From the NCBI GenBank assembly GCA_038025085.1, contig CM076141.1, positions 11,038,001-11,102,000 on the forward strand: a DNA stretch of 64,000 nucleotides, written 5' to 3'. Source of the DNA: Tetragonia tetragonoides (Eukaryota; Streptophyta; Magnoliopsida; Caryophyllales; Aizoaceae). The notes under the pieces are model-generated. The model ran no database searches. It had not been told where the DNA came from and was given only the letters and a program-made list of their open reading frames with translations. Every line of letters starts with the position of its first letter. Position 1 is the first letter of the stretch. Shown piece after piece: positions 44,924 through 56,545 of this stretch. The translations under genes were made by a program, and so were the position numbers.

Positions 44924-44955
44924 GCATGCAAGTATATATGGGAAGATGTATAGTA

Positions 44956-45213
44956 CTCCCTCCGTTTTAGAAAAACCTTAACATCTTACTTTTGAACGGT
45001 TTTCAATGTACCACTTTGACCTTGAATGATTTTGTTTATATGAATATATAAATTATAAAAAATATGATTTTCCGGAGGTACTATTTAAAATGAATCTAAC
45101 CATGATATTTTTATATTGTAAATCCTTATATTTTTTTCATAAATCAATAGTCAAAGTTTGTAAACTTTGATCTTCGAAAAACAAATGTTAAGGTTTTTCC
45201 AAAACGGATGGAA
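44956..45213. mobile_element. Stowaway-type MITE
   Basis: It starts CTCCCTCCGTTTTAG and its right end inverted reads TTCCATCCGTTTTGG. TA flanks both sides (44954-44955 and 45214-45215), as for Tc1/mariner MITEs. 258 bp, non-coding. It sits in the upstream region of the peptide paralogue. Confidence 0.85.
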
Positions 45214-45339
45214 TAGGTAGTTACAATACGTAGTGCGTGGATACACATGCATGCAAGTATAAGGAAGTAAATTAAACACGTTTTTAGAGTACACAAATTA
45301 CATAACCACACAATCACATTGGGACCCGAGAGTAATTAT

Positions 45340-45512
45340 TGTGATAATATGAGAATAGGTTAATTCCCCGTAAGGATTACCTCTGTATCATTAAGAATAT
45401 ATACTGTACACCAATATAGGGACCCTTACCCTAATACAAATAAATGGGCCTAAGCCTAAGTATACAAGCCTAAATAATTACAAATGAATTATTCTAATTA
45501 CATTATCTATCA
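45340..45512 (-). repeat. Copia C 3' LTR
   Basis: 173 bp, same length and ends as 50418-50590. A polypurine tract (CGGGGGTG on the minus strand) adjoins its inner end. Confidence 0.9.
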
Positions 45513-46398
45513 CACCCCCGCAGTCGGAGGGGGAGGATGACGGACGCTCAGGTTGGAGCGAAAATCATTGAAAAGAGACGAAGGGAGGCCCTTCGTGAAG
45601 ATATCGGCATACTGAGTGCTGGAGGGAACATGAAGGACGCGGATGTGACCAAGAGCGACCTTCTCACGAACAAAATGTATGTCGATCTCGATATGCTTGG
45701 TGCGTTGATGTTGCACCGGGTTAGTGAAAAGATACACAACACTTACATTGGCACAGCATACCAATATTGCTCGAGTGAGCGGACAATGAAGCTCAACCAG
45801 GAGGTTGCGGAGCCAACAAGTTTCAGCAACGGCATTAGCAACACTGCGATACTCAGCCTCAGCGCTGGAACGAGAGACCGTACCCTGACGTTTAGACGAC
45901 CAAGAGACCAAGTTATCCCCCAAAAAGACACAATAGCCAGAGGTGGACCGACGAGAGTTAGAGCATCCAACCCAGTCAGCATTAGAATATGCAGTGAAAC
46001 GAGTAGCTGGCGAGGAGGACAATTGAAGGTCGTAGTCCGCAGTACCCTGGATGTAGCGCAAAATGCGCTTGAGAGCCTGAAAGTGAGGCTCTCGTGGACC
46101 ATGCATGAAGAGACAAAACTGTTGAACACCATATGAGATATAGGGCCGAGTGAAGGTGAGGTACTGTAGGGCACCAGCCCGGCTGCGATACATACAGGGA
46201 AGGGTCCGCAACCAGGGGGCCGTCTGTCGGGCCGAGTTTGGACTTTGTGTCCACAGGGGTAGCGCATGGTTTGCAGTTAGACATTGAAGCACGATCAAGA
46301 ATCTCACGGGCATACTTCTTTTGGGAGAGAAATAGACCCTGAGTAGTGTGAGTAGTCGTGATGCCAAGGAAATAGTAAAGTGGGCCAAGGTCAGTCAT
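45510..46398 (-). pseudogene. Copia C RNase H and RT C-terminal part
   Basis: Minus-strand frames at 45982-46398 (start LGPLYYFLGITTTHT, then LFLSQKKYAREIL) and 45510-46388 (YLTFTRPYISYGVQ, LKRILRYIQGTADY, YSNADWVGCSNSRRSTSGYC, SRSSAEAEYRSVA and the tail DIFTKGLPSSLF). Together they give the end of RT and a nearly complete RNase H. The frame changes once near 46250. Confidence 0.88.
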
Positions 46399-46888
46399 GG
46401 CAAACTTGGAGTTGAGAGAGAAGAGATGAGCCGCTGTAGGAGAGCCGGAGAGGAGGCAATGAGAACAATATCATCAACATATAAGAGGAGATAGGCCATG
46501 TCAGAGACCTGTCTGTATATGAACAATGATGTGTCAGATTTGCTGTGACAAAATCCAATAGGGGTCATGAAGTCGGCAAACCGCTGATACCAAGCTCTGG
46601 GGGCCTGCTTTAGGCCATAAAGAGATTTGCGGAGCCTGCAGACATAATCAAGGTGAACAGAATCAACAAAGCCAGGTGGCTGATGCATATACACTGTCTC
46701 GTTAAGAGTGCCATGGAGGAAGGCATTCTTAACATCAAGCTGGTGGACGGGCCAGGCTTGAGAGAGAGCCAGGCTGAGGACCGTACGGATGGTGGCAGGT
46801 TTAACCACAGGACTGAAGGTCTAATAAGAGTCAATACCCGGGCGCTGAGATTTCCCATTGGCAACCATGCGTGCTTTGTAGCGCTCAA
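46395..46888 (-). pseudogene. Copia C reverse transcriptase core
   Basis: The frame 46395-46808 has [35 protein letters not shown] and the catalytic [13 protein letters not shown]. It begins mid-domain; the upstream part is interrupted by a stop near 46820. Confidence 0.88.
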
Positions 46889-47000
46889 GAGTACCGTCGT
46901 AGTTTAACTTGTGTTTGTAGAGCCACATAGAACGAACCACATTGACCCCTGGGGGGCGGGGTGCCAATTCCTAAGTATTATTTTTAATTAGAGCTTCATA

Positions 47001-48467
47001 TTAGGACTGCATAGCAGCCCGTCGGTGAGGGTCCTTAAGAGCCTGGACATGCGAGCGAGGAAGAGGGGAAGGAGATGTAGTGACGTTAAGATCGAAGATT
47101 TTGCGGGGCTTGAAGACACCAAGCTGCTCGTGGGTTGTTATGGTGTGCTTAGTGGGTTGGATAGGTGGGGAGGGAGGAGGGGGGACAGGGTGACGGGTGA
47201 GTGAGGGGAGGCCGTAGAGGGGGAGGTGGCAGGAGGTGGAGATGTGGTGGGGGGTAGGAGGGGGAGATGTCATGGGAGAGGGAGGAGGCGACGGCCTAGG
47301 TATTGGATTGTCGTGGTGGGCAGCCCGAGGCGCGTCAAGGAGGTAATAAGAGAGATGGGAGGTGGTGTCGGTGTTGTTAAGAAAATCATAGGAAGTGGAG
47401 GGAGAAGGAGAGAAAGAGGAAAAGGGGAAGGACGACTCATCAAAGACCACATGACGAGCAATGATGATTTTTCTACTAGCGAGGTCAAGACACCGATAGC
47501 CCCGATGATTAGCCGGGTACCTGAGAAACACACAAGGAGTGGAGCGGCGGGATAATTTGTGTGGAGCGGAAGAGGAGAGATTTGGATACCATAAGCACCC
47601 AAGAACTCTAAGGTGGGAGTAGGAGGGTGTTTTGTGGAAGAGTCGAGTGAAAGGTGTTTGATTGGAGATTGTTGTAGAGGGGAGAACGTTGAGAAGATAG
47701 GCGGCCATATGGAAGGCTTCGACCTAGTAAGTGGAGGGAATGTGAGCTTGGAAGAGGAGAGTGCGAACAATGTTGTTAATGGTTCTATTCATTTGTTAGG
47801 ATTTTCCATTTTGTTGTGAGGTACGAGGACAAGAAAAATGAACAACCATCCCATGAGAGGCACACAAGTTATGAAGAGGAGTATTATCAAATTCACCGTT
47901 GTGGTCACATTGGAATTCCTTAATTTCACACTCAAATTGGGTACGCACATACGCACGATAATGGAGAAATTTAGAGAAAGCATCACTCTTACGGCGTAAA
48001 GGATAAACCCATAGAAATTGAGAGTAGTGGTCTAAGGAAATAACATAATAGCGGATACCGCTAATACTGGAAAGTGGGGAAGTCCAAACATCCGAGTGCA
48101 CAATATCAAAAGGAGAGTTGACCACAGACACAGACTTATAGAAAGGAAGCCTAACATGCTTGCCTAACTGACAAGCATGACAAAGAGAAGACACGTTGTC
48201 CTTATTACACTTAATAAATCCATTAGAAGTTAAAGACTTTAAGATAGATGCGCCGGGGTGCCCCAGGCGTTGATGCCAAGTGGAGGTGCTACTGGTGAGG
48301 AGAGCGGAAGGTGATGTGGAGGTGGAGGTGGAAATGACTGGATAGAGGTCACCCGTGCTATCACACCGAAGGAGATGGTTCTTCATCAGATAATCCTTCA
48401 CAGAAAAACCATAAGGGTCAAACTCGACAGAGACAAGATTATCAACAGAAAAACAACGGACTGACAC
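47001..48467 (-). pseudogene. Copia C integrase, interrupted
   Basis: The frame 47796-48467 contains TWHQRLGHPGASILKSL, CHACQLGKHVRLPF, HSDVWTSPLSSISG and FQCDHNGEFDN and stops soon after RTSQQNGKS. The frame 47001-47708 continues with AAYLLNVLPSTTISNQTPF and LGCLWYPNLSS, then a proline/serine-rich linker. A stop and frameshift between 47708 and 47800 separate them. Confidence 0.85.
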
Positions 48468-48745
48468 AACGTTTTAAATAATGTGAGGGGCGACACAGAT
48501 ATTTTTGAGGTGGAGAGGTCGGGAGTATGTGGAAGTGGAGGTGAAAGTGACTGGATAGAGGTCGCCCGTGCTATCACACCGAAGGAGATGGTTATTCGTC
48601 AAATAGTCCTTCACTGAAAAACCATAAGGGTCAAACTCGACAGAGACAAGATTATCAATAGAAAACGACGGACTGACACAAGGTTTTTAATAATTTGAGT
48701 GGCGACACAAATATTTTTGAGGTGGGAGAGGTCGGGAGTGGGAAG
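48310..48745 (-). repeat. 213-bp tandem duplication inside Copia C
   Basis: Landmarks such as GACTGGATAGAGGTC (48336 and 48549), CTATCACACCGAAGGAGATG and AACCATAAGGGTCAAACTCG recur at a spacing of 213 bp with about 10% differences. It duplicates the protease-integrase junction. Confidence 0.85.
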
Positions 48746-48848
48746 GAATATGGGAATTGCCCATGCATGTCATAGGAATCACAGAACCATCACCAACAGT
48801 AGCCGAATTAGTAAAGCTCGAATTAAAAACATTACTCAAGTTACCTGA

Positions 48849-50062
48849 CTAGGACGTTAAGTGGGCGGTAGCACCAGTGTCCATGTACCATCTTGCATCG
48901 TCGGGATCCTGCAAAGTCAAAGTGTTAAAAACCTGTGGAAAGGAGGTGGTAGGCTCCGCGGGGGCGGATGCACTGGCTGGCGGAGGAGCCGGGTTGGCTG
49001 ACCCGGGCACTACAGGGGCAAGGTTGTAAGAGCCCACCTGCGCGACATTAGCCGAGGCAGGTGAGTGACCAGAAGCAGGGCCAAGGATGCCCGGCTCGCT
49101 GGCAGGAGGCGTGACGGCAGAATGAGGCGGGGGGAGGGTCGGCGGCACGGGCGGCCACCCTCCCGGCGGAGCGAACTGAGGACCGCAGTAGGCCATGGGC
49201 CACACTGCCGAAGCCGGAGCAGCAGGCGTCGTGGCAGCGGGCTTGTTCCCGCCCTTGCCACTGTTGCCGCGGTTGTTGCGACCGTGGCACTGCTGGTTGG
49301 AGGACTAGGAAGGCTGCTGGTCGGGGTTGGGGTGGGTGTTCACAGCAGGTGAGAGAAGGGCAGTGGAGGGGGCGGGTGGGAGGGGGGAGTTGGGTAGGGC
49401 AGGAGGTAGAGTGGGGGAGCCGTGGGGTAGGAGGATGGTGGTGGGGGAGTGGCGTAGAAGGCGGCAGGAGGGTGTTGTGGGTGAGAGTAAAGAATCATGG
49501 GGGCGGAGGGGTGGTCATGGTGGGTGGGTAGGACGGTGGTTTTTTTGTCCAATCGTTGTTCCTCAAAGAGGATCATGGATCGGGCTTGGAGGAGAGTGGG
49601 GAACGGTTTTTGGTGTTGAATAATGTTGTGGATGTTCTCAAATTTAGTCGAGAGGTCATTAATGGTGTGCATAACAAGTTTGCGTTCAGGCACAGGGTTC
49701 TCAATATTAACAAGTAAATCAGAAAGGGTTTTAATACGATGACAGTAATCATGAACAGATAAATCATCCATACTAATATTACGCAATTCATTTTCAATTT
49801 GAAGTGCACGAGCCTCCTTATTATCACGAAATAATTTCTCAATGGTGACCCACAAAATTCGAGCAGTAACTTTAGGTTTTAAAATCATTTGAAGCAAAGG
49901 TCTAGTGATAGTACCATAGATCCACCACTTAACAATATCATCCATGTGTTTCCAATCTAAATCATTTTCTCCCGAGGCAACAGAGGTTCCATCAATATAC
50001 CCAAGAACACCAAAACTCAAACAATGGGTCTCAAACAATTCCCTCCATGTATCATAATTCAA
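48849..50062 (-). pseudogene. Copia C gag and protease start
   Basis: The frame 49340-50062 starts at MNYDTWRELFETHC and has a UBN2-type gag core (SVHDYCHRIKTLSDLLVNIE), then a proline-rich tail. The frame 48849-49205 is P/A-rich and ends WYMDTGATAHLTS, the protease active site with intact DTG. The zinc-knuckle region between them is disrupted. Confidence 0.85.
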
Positions 50063-50404
50063 TTCATTTAAGTCAAGGGTGAGGGGTATGTAGGTTTTGA
50101 TATTATTAATAGCATAAGGGGGGGTGGATTAGCATGAGGGGGGTGGTGGTGGAGGTGGCGGTGGGGGAGGAGCATCACCGGCCATGAGAGGAGAGGGGGG
50201 AGGAGTAGATTACCGTGAGAGGAGAAAGGGAGGCTCGGCTAGGCCGAGGGAAGGCAGCGGAAGACGAGGGGAACAAGCGGGCCCAGCAATCAAGATCAAC
50301 AAGCAGCGACGGCAGGCGGTGGCGCGGTCGGTGGCAAGGCAGCGGGCAGCAAGCTTCACTGCAGTGCACGGTTGTTTGAGGAGGGCTAGGGTTTAGAGCA
50401 CATA

Positions 50405-50417
50405 GGCTCTGATACCA
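50405..50417 (-). promoter_or_regulatory. Copia C primer-binding site
   Basis: The minus strand reads TGGTATCAGAGCC, exact initiator tRNA-Met complement, directly next to the 5' LTR. Confidence 0.88.
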
Positions 50418-50590
50418 TGTGATAATATGAGAATAGGTTAATTCCACGTGAGAATTACCTCTGTATCATTAACAATATATATTGTACATCAATATAGGGC
50501 CCCTTACCCTAATACAAATAAATGGGCCTAAGCCTAAGTATACAAGCTTAAATAATTACAAATGAATTATTCTAATTACATTATCTATCA
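50418..50590 (-). repeat. Copia C 5' LTR
   Basis: 173 bp; partner of 45340-45512. Confidence 0.9.
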
Positions 50591-50595
50591 ATTAT

Positions 50596-51655
50596 ATATC
50601 TCAATAATTCAATACTTTGTACTAATTAGATCATAGATGCATGCATCTTCTCGATTGAATGGTGTTGGTTGGATGCTGCAATAATTGAACGGTTCTCTAA
50701 CACGTTGTAAGGATATGTCTCGAATTTAATTCAAGACAATTAGCGTACTTTTGGGTTATATAGTTGGAAGTTAATTAAAGTATAGCATTGTGCATGAGCA
50801 AGAGAAAACAATTTATTTCGATTAGGATTACGGTACAAGGCTTTTTTCTGTGGAAGGTGCATTTTTCTTCACAATTGTTTTCAAGATAATCATTTCTGAT
50901 TTTCTGTGGAAGGTGCATTTTTCTTCACAATCTTCATTGTTTGATAACAAAGAAAAATATTTATTCTGAAAAATGTTTTTCCTTCCTATTTTCTCTTATT
51001 TGGTTAAAAACAAGGGAAATCTTTTTCATAAAATATATTATCTCTTGTAAAAAATAAAAGTTAAATAAATGAATATTTTTTAAAGAAAATAATATTTTTT
51101 TCTAAAAATCATTTTCCTTATTTTGGCAAACTAAACAACGAAAAATGGGATTGAAAAACATACAATTCTTTAGAAAAACGTTTTCATCTCGACCAAACGA
51201 ACCCTTAGTGTTTGGCTTCAACATGGCTACAATTTCAAGAGTTACAGACGTGTAAAAACATGGGGTTCAAGTCAGATTTGAGGTAGTTGACAAGTCTTGC
51301 CAATTTCGTGTATGCGCGCAGGTGATTTTATTTTTCATAATTCCAATGTATAATATTGGTGATATTTTATTTAGTTTCCTCATTGTATTATATTAAGATC
51401 TTGTAGTTAGACAACACCATTAGAGATATTAAGATATAGTTTTGTGAGTTCGAGAGACATAGTTTTATGGGAAGGTTTTTTGTTTGTAATTTTCTTCAAG
51501 CTATAGGAAATACTCTTCCTCTACTCGAGACTTTTCGCAAATTAGGTTTACAATTAATTTCATGAACAACATCAAATCCTCCTCCAGTTATTGATTAATG
51601 GGCTCATCCTAGGTAACAATGAGACATGATCTTCACCATAGGCACTGATACTACT
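50596..51655. other. intergenic with short tandem repeat
   Basis: At about 50845-50935 the words TTTTCTGTGGAAGGTGCATT and TTCTTCACAAT occur twice (~60-bp spacing). No gene recognised. Confidence 0.5.
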
Positions 51656-51656
51656 T

Positions 51657-52770
51657 GTTAGGGGAAAGATCGGCGAGGTAGTTTAAACCCACTCTAGCAC
51701 ACAACTCAAGTTAGATTACATTGTAAAACCAATTGGCAACAGTAGCAGTAATCCACCAATGGTATATAATAAAGCAACTCACATCAATCTTCAACGTGGG
51801 GCACTCAACTCATACATGAATCTAAAAAACCTCCCCCTCATATATGAGCCCATTAAAACACCCCCCCCCCCCCCCCCCTCTGAATTGAACCGTCCAACCC
51901 AACACTTAACTTCATGAGCCCAACCAGCAGCTCTTATCGAAACAAATTGAAGACCAACCTAGCACTTAAATCACCATGAATACCAAAGGGTCAAAACCAA
52001 TACTCAACTCAATGTTGTCTTCAATAGGTGCAACATGCAGACACCGAACCATAGGCTCAAATACCTGCCACTTGTAATTAGGGAAGAATCACAATTACGG
52101 AATCAGAAACAAGTCTAACACACAAATCAAGTAAGGTATTATCTTAAAACCAATTGATAATAGAAGGAGTAACCCACCAAGATCAGTGTGTCATGTGTTG
52201 TGCCTTCAATTAGCCCACACGTGTGAAGAATATAAAGTGGGTCGCCCCACATTCAAAAAATAAATGACTTTGAGCATACATATAAGTTAGTGAGTTACTC
52301 TCCTCTTTGCCAATTGATTTTAGATTGAAACCTTATTTGGTCATATGTGCTCACTTGATTAAGGCCCAATATTAAAAGTTAACATGCTAACGGAGCAGGT
52401 TTCAATAATATTTTTGTGACCCATTGTTGGCCCACGTACCTGTAACAGGCCTAACATAGACTTTAACTTATCCATATTTCAACCAAATATGAGTCTTTGC
52501 GTACGGCAATCGAACTACTAATAAAATGAGCTTGTATCTTATATAGAAAGATTTAGTGGCGTTTAACTTGTTTAAAACCAAGTTGCCTATTGATATTGAG
52601 TTGAAACCTCACTTATGATGTATTCATTCCCTTAATGAGGGCCTAATCTGTGAAAAAGTTAACATTTAGGTTCTTGATCACCCTGCCAAGTTTCCTTATC
52701 ATGCTGATAATAAGGATTATGGAAGGCAATAACCAATCCGTGAGAAGACGGAAGGCAAGAGAAGAAATTA
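51657..52770 (-). mobile_element. possible degenerate LTR remnant
   Basis: The plus-strand sequence just before 51657 (GGCACTGATACTACT) resembles a decayed tRNA-Met primer site (GGCTCTGATACCA) in minus orientation, and TGTTAGGGGAAAG could be an LTR end. Words such as AAACCAATTG and ACCCACCAAG recur in direct and inverted senses downstream. It includes an 18-C run at 51861-51878. No coding domain and no second LTR, so tentative. Confidence 0.35.
51861..51878. repeat. poly(C) tract, 18 C
   Basis: An uninterrupted run of 18 cytosines, unusual in this AT-rich context. It could be miscounted by sequencing. Confidence 0.9.
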
Positions 52771-52775
52771 AAACT

Positions 52776-53323
52776 AGAGCTGTCAAAAGTTGATACGACA
52801 CGACAACACGACACGAATCGGACACGAATGTGGCGGGTTAGTGTTGAGAGGTTTCGACCCGTTTAATTAAATGGTTCAACACGAGTAACACGTTTGGTTA
52901 AATGGGTTAGGTTAAAGTTGAGATTTTCAACACGAAAGTAACCTGCTTCCGACCCGTTTAATTAAAATTGTCAAATTTAATTTCAAATAATTTGTTATAA
53001 GTAAATAATGTAATATAATCTCAACTATTTTGAGCATTTTAATAATTTTAGGGTATAGAATGTATAATATATATGGTTAGGAATCTTAAGTTTAGGTAAA
53101 ATTTTCTAATTTTCTCATGGTTTAATTAGTTAAGAAAATAAGTAATTAAGATTAACGGGTTAACAGGTCATTAGCGGGTAACACGATTAATAACAAGTCA
53201 GGTGCAAGTCAAGGATTTCCGACACGATTAATAAATGGGTTAGGTTTGGGTCAAGAAATTCTCGACCCATTTAACCTTGACACGAACACGAATACGACAC
53301 GATCCGACCTATTTAACAGCTCT
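52776..53323. mobile_element. MULE-type MITE with perfect 10-bp target duplication
   Basis: The ends AGAGCTGTCAAAAG and (inverted) AGAGCTGTTAAATAGG match. AATTAAAACT stands on both sides (52766-52775 and 53324-53333). The interior is rich in ACACGACACGAA and GACCCGTTTAATTAA words in both senses. 548 bp, non-coding. The 10-bp duplication fits the Mutator superfamily (9-11 bp). Confidence 0.85.
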
Positions 53324-53536
53324 AATTAAAACTGGGTCCATTTGGGTTGTTAGGGAATGAAATTAAGCGAGGATGGTGAAATGAGAGAGAAAATGTTCAT
53401 GAAGGAAATGCGTTGCAGCTCCATTTTTGTAGAAATCCAACCAACTCAATTGTCGGCATAAAAATAAGGATTAGACTTATGAGTATAACTCGAATAATTG
53501 AAGTATCAGTAGTACAGGCAATATCTTGCACGTATC

Positions 53537-53666
53537 TATTAAAAATAAACCTGTTTAAAATTACTCATGTAATTAGAGGTTGGAAAATTTAAGATTAAAA
53601 TAGTATATATAGATTTTGTGGCTCAGTGGTTATATGCCATTGATAAAATTAGAGGTTAGTTAAGAA
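53537..53666 (+). repeat. Copia D 5' LTR, first piece
   Basis: Matches 63260-63389 (from TTAAAAATAAACCTG to TTAGTTAAGAA). The first two bases are TA instead of TG. Confidence 0.88.
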
Positions 53667-54995
53667 TCATAATCATGATCATAATATCTATATTTTAGAG
53701 GCATTTTCTGACAGCATTTGAGGCGTCCACCTAAGCAAACCATTGTAATAATATTTTAATATAAACATAAAATAAAAATATATGTTTTGGCATAAAATAT
53801 GTATTAGAGTTGTACTTTCCTAAATCATTAAAGAGTATACTATTAGAGATTTTGGTATAGAATATACACTAAAGTTATACTTTCCTAAATCGTTAAAGAG
53901 TATAATATTAGAGGTCTTGGTATAAAAATATATATTAAGTTGTATTTTCCTAAATCGTTAAAGATTAGACTATTAGATTTTAACTAGTATATAATTTTAC
54001 TTCCACTACTTAAAAAATTAAATGTCTTACACCATTGGAACGAGTACGAAAATATCCTTTTAAATGAGAATCATTTGTAGTATGTTAATAAATTTACAAC
54101 ATAAGATGCGTCCACCTAAAATGGTAATTATTAATTAGCTTGACAAGCTGACACAACGAAAGAGTTGCAATGTAAAAATAAGAGAAAATATACGTATATT
54201 AGTTATAAAAATTTAAAAAGCAATCTCAAGGTAAAATATAATAAAAAGAGTATGTGTAGAATAAAGAAATAAACAATGAATCTAAAAGGACTCTAGGTCC
54301 AATCTTTAATAGGAAACTTTACCATTATCACGTATAATTTTATAACTGTATGTAATATACTGATCCCCCATGTTATTTAAATGCTCAAATTTATGCTCCC
54401 TTCAACTTTATTATTATTAATGTACTCCCTCTGGACCACAAATAAATTTACATTGGACTTTTTGCGTTCTTCAAAGCATTACTTTGAATGCATATAACTT
54501 TGAAAAAACAAGCAAACATTAAAATTTGTTTTGGTATTCTAAGATTTACGTCTAAAACTTCTTTATTTTTTGAAAAGTAGTTATGTTTACATTAGATATT
54601 TAAACTGATTTTACCATAAAAGAATCATATCTTTGGAAGGTTAGTTGTACACTTATATCAACATAAGAGCATTGGCGTACCAGCATAGAAAGACTTTGAA
54701 ACTATTACCTCTTGGATCATGTAACATATGAGATGAGTTAATTAATAGTTAATTGAAATTGATAATAAGAGTTATAAAATAGATAAGATGCCTTATAAAG
54801 TCATAGTAATCTTATTATATGGCATTCGTGATATTAAATAGATTATATATATATTTATGCATATATTACTAATAATTTTTCATAAGTGACAATTACACTT
54901 TGATTTTTCGATGAGATAACAATCACGTTATATTAATTTTATTATATAATCACAGACCGTGCAACACACGGGCGTACTCACAGGCATCCACCTAG
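53667..54995 (+). mobile_element. Helitron unit 1
   Basis: About 1.33 kb, from TC to CTAG. The terminal hairpin (CCGTGCAACACACGG) lies about 20 bp before CTAG. Non-coding. Confidence 0.7.
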
Positions 54996-54997
54996 TA

Positions 54998-56460
54998 TCT
55001 ATTTATTAGAGGCATTTTCTGACAGCATTGGAGGCGTCCACCTAAGCAAGCCATTGTCATAAAATTTAATATAAATATAAATTAGAAATATATATTTTGG
55101 TATAAAATATATAGTAAATTGTACTTTCCTAAATCGTTAAATAGTAGACTATTAGAGGTCTTGGTATGGAATATATACTAAAGTTGTACTTTCCTTAATC
55201 ATTAAAGAGTACACTTTTAGATTTTAACAAACATATAACTTTACTTCCACCACTTAAAAAATTAAATTTCTTACACCATTGGAAAGAGACGAAATATCCT
55301 TTAAAATAAGACTCATTTGTAGTACTCCCTCCGATCCACGGAAATCTTGACGTTTGGAGAATATGACTAATATTAAGGAAAACACATTTTAGCACAAAAT
55401 TTCCAAATTTACCCTTAAAAGAGCACATGAGGTATTAAGAGAGAGAAAATAATATTTTATTGGGTATTTATTGCTTTCCTTGTTTTTGTATTACTTTCCT
55501 TACTTTGGTAGCTAGTGGCTTGAGAAATCTTTTTTTTTTTATTTCCTTGCACATTGGGTGAGAAGGTGGGAGGGGTAAAGTAGTAAAGGGTGCTCAAATA
55601 CATTACTACATAAGGAAACGTAAAGATTTCCATGGTCCAAACATAAGTGAAAAGCGTAAAGATTTCCGTGGTCCGGAGGGAGTATGTTTTATCGATTAAA
55701 AAAATAAAGTATGAGCATATAAAAGATGCATAATTTTTACAATAAGATGCGCCCAACTAAAAAGATAATTAGCTTGACACAACTAAAGAGTTGCAATGTA
55801 AAAATAAGAGAAAAGATACGTATATTAGTTATAGAAATTTTTAAAAAAAATCTCAAAATAAAATAAAAAGAGTATGCATAGAATAAAGAAATAAACGATG
55901 AACCTAAAATGATTCTAAGTCCACTCTTTAATAGGAAACTTGACCATTATCAACTTTATCATTATTAATGTAAACAAGTTTGAAAAACAGTCAAGCAAGC
56001 ATTAAAATATGTTTAGCTAATCTAAGGTTTACGCCATAAATTTCTTTATTTTTTAAAAAGTAGTTATGTATACATTACACATTTAAACAGATTTTGCATA
56101 AAAGAATGATCATACCTTTGGAAGCTTAGTTGTACACTCATATCAACATAAGAGCATTGACGTACCAACATCAAGCATAGAAAGACTTTGAAAGCATTAC
56201 CGCTAGGCTCATGTAACATATGGGGTGAGTTAATTAAAAATTAATTAAAATTGGTGATAAGAGTTTAAATTAGATAAGATGCCCTATAAAGTCATAGTAA
56301 TCTTATTATATGGCATTCATGATACTAAATGGATTATATTAATATTTATCCATATATTACTAATATTTTTTTCAAAAGTGACAATTAAATTTGACTTTTC
56401 GATGAGATTAATAATCACGTTATATTAATTTTATTATATAATCACAGACCGTGCAACGCA
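54998..56460 (+). mobile_element. Helitron unit 2, 3' end truncated, carrying a Stowaway MITE
   Basis: It begins TCTATTTATTAGAGGC and parallels unit 1 throughout, but ends after ACCGTGCAACGCA without CTAG. A Stowaway MITE (55325-55682) is inserted. Confidence 0.65.
55325..55682. mobile_element. Stowaway-type MITE inside Helitron unit 2
   Basis: The ends CTCCCTCCGATCCACGG and (inverted) CTCCCTCCGGACCACGG match, and TA flanks both sides (55323-55324 and 55683-55684). 358 bp. The minus-strand frame inside is not a gene. Confidence 0.88.
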
Positions 56461-56545
56461 AGTAAGCGAGCCAAATGGTCAAGTAAATAGATTTATTTTG
56501 GTGCAAAAAAGATGATCAAGTAAATAGATTAAGCATGCTTCCTAT

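Larger units (their letters stand above)
45340..50590 (-). mobile_element. Copia C: full-length LTR retrotransposon
   Basis: Two 173-bp LTRs (TGTGATAAT...CTATCA) bound a Copia gag-pol on the minus strand, with ATTAT on both sides (45335-45339 and 50591-50595). By eye the LTRs differ at about 8-9 positions (about 5%), so the insertion is not recent. Coding parts are split by several stops and frameshifts, and a 213-bp tandem duplication lies between gag/protease and integrase. Internal GC content is higher than in the surroundings. Confidence 0.92.

Noticed and set aside
45537..46136. 199-codon plus-strand frame
   Set aside because: Antisense shadow of the Copia C RNase H/RT coding strand.
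51861..51878. G-quadruplex-forming regulatory element
   Set aside because: It is only a homopolymer C run in a remnant repeat; no nearby gene or patterned G-tracts.
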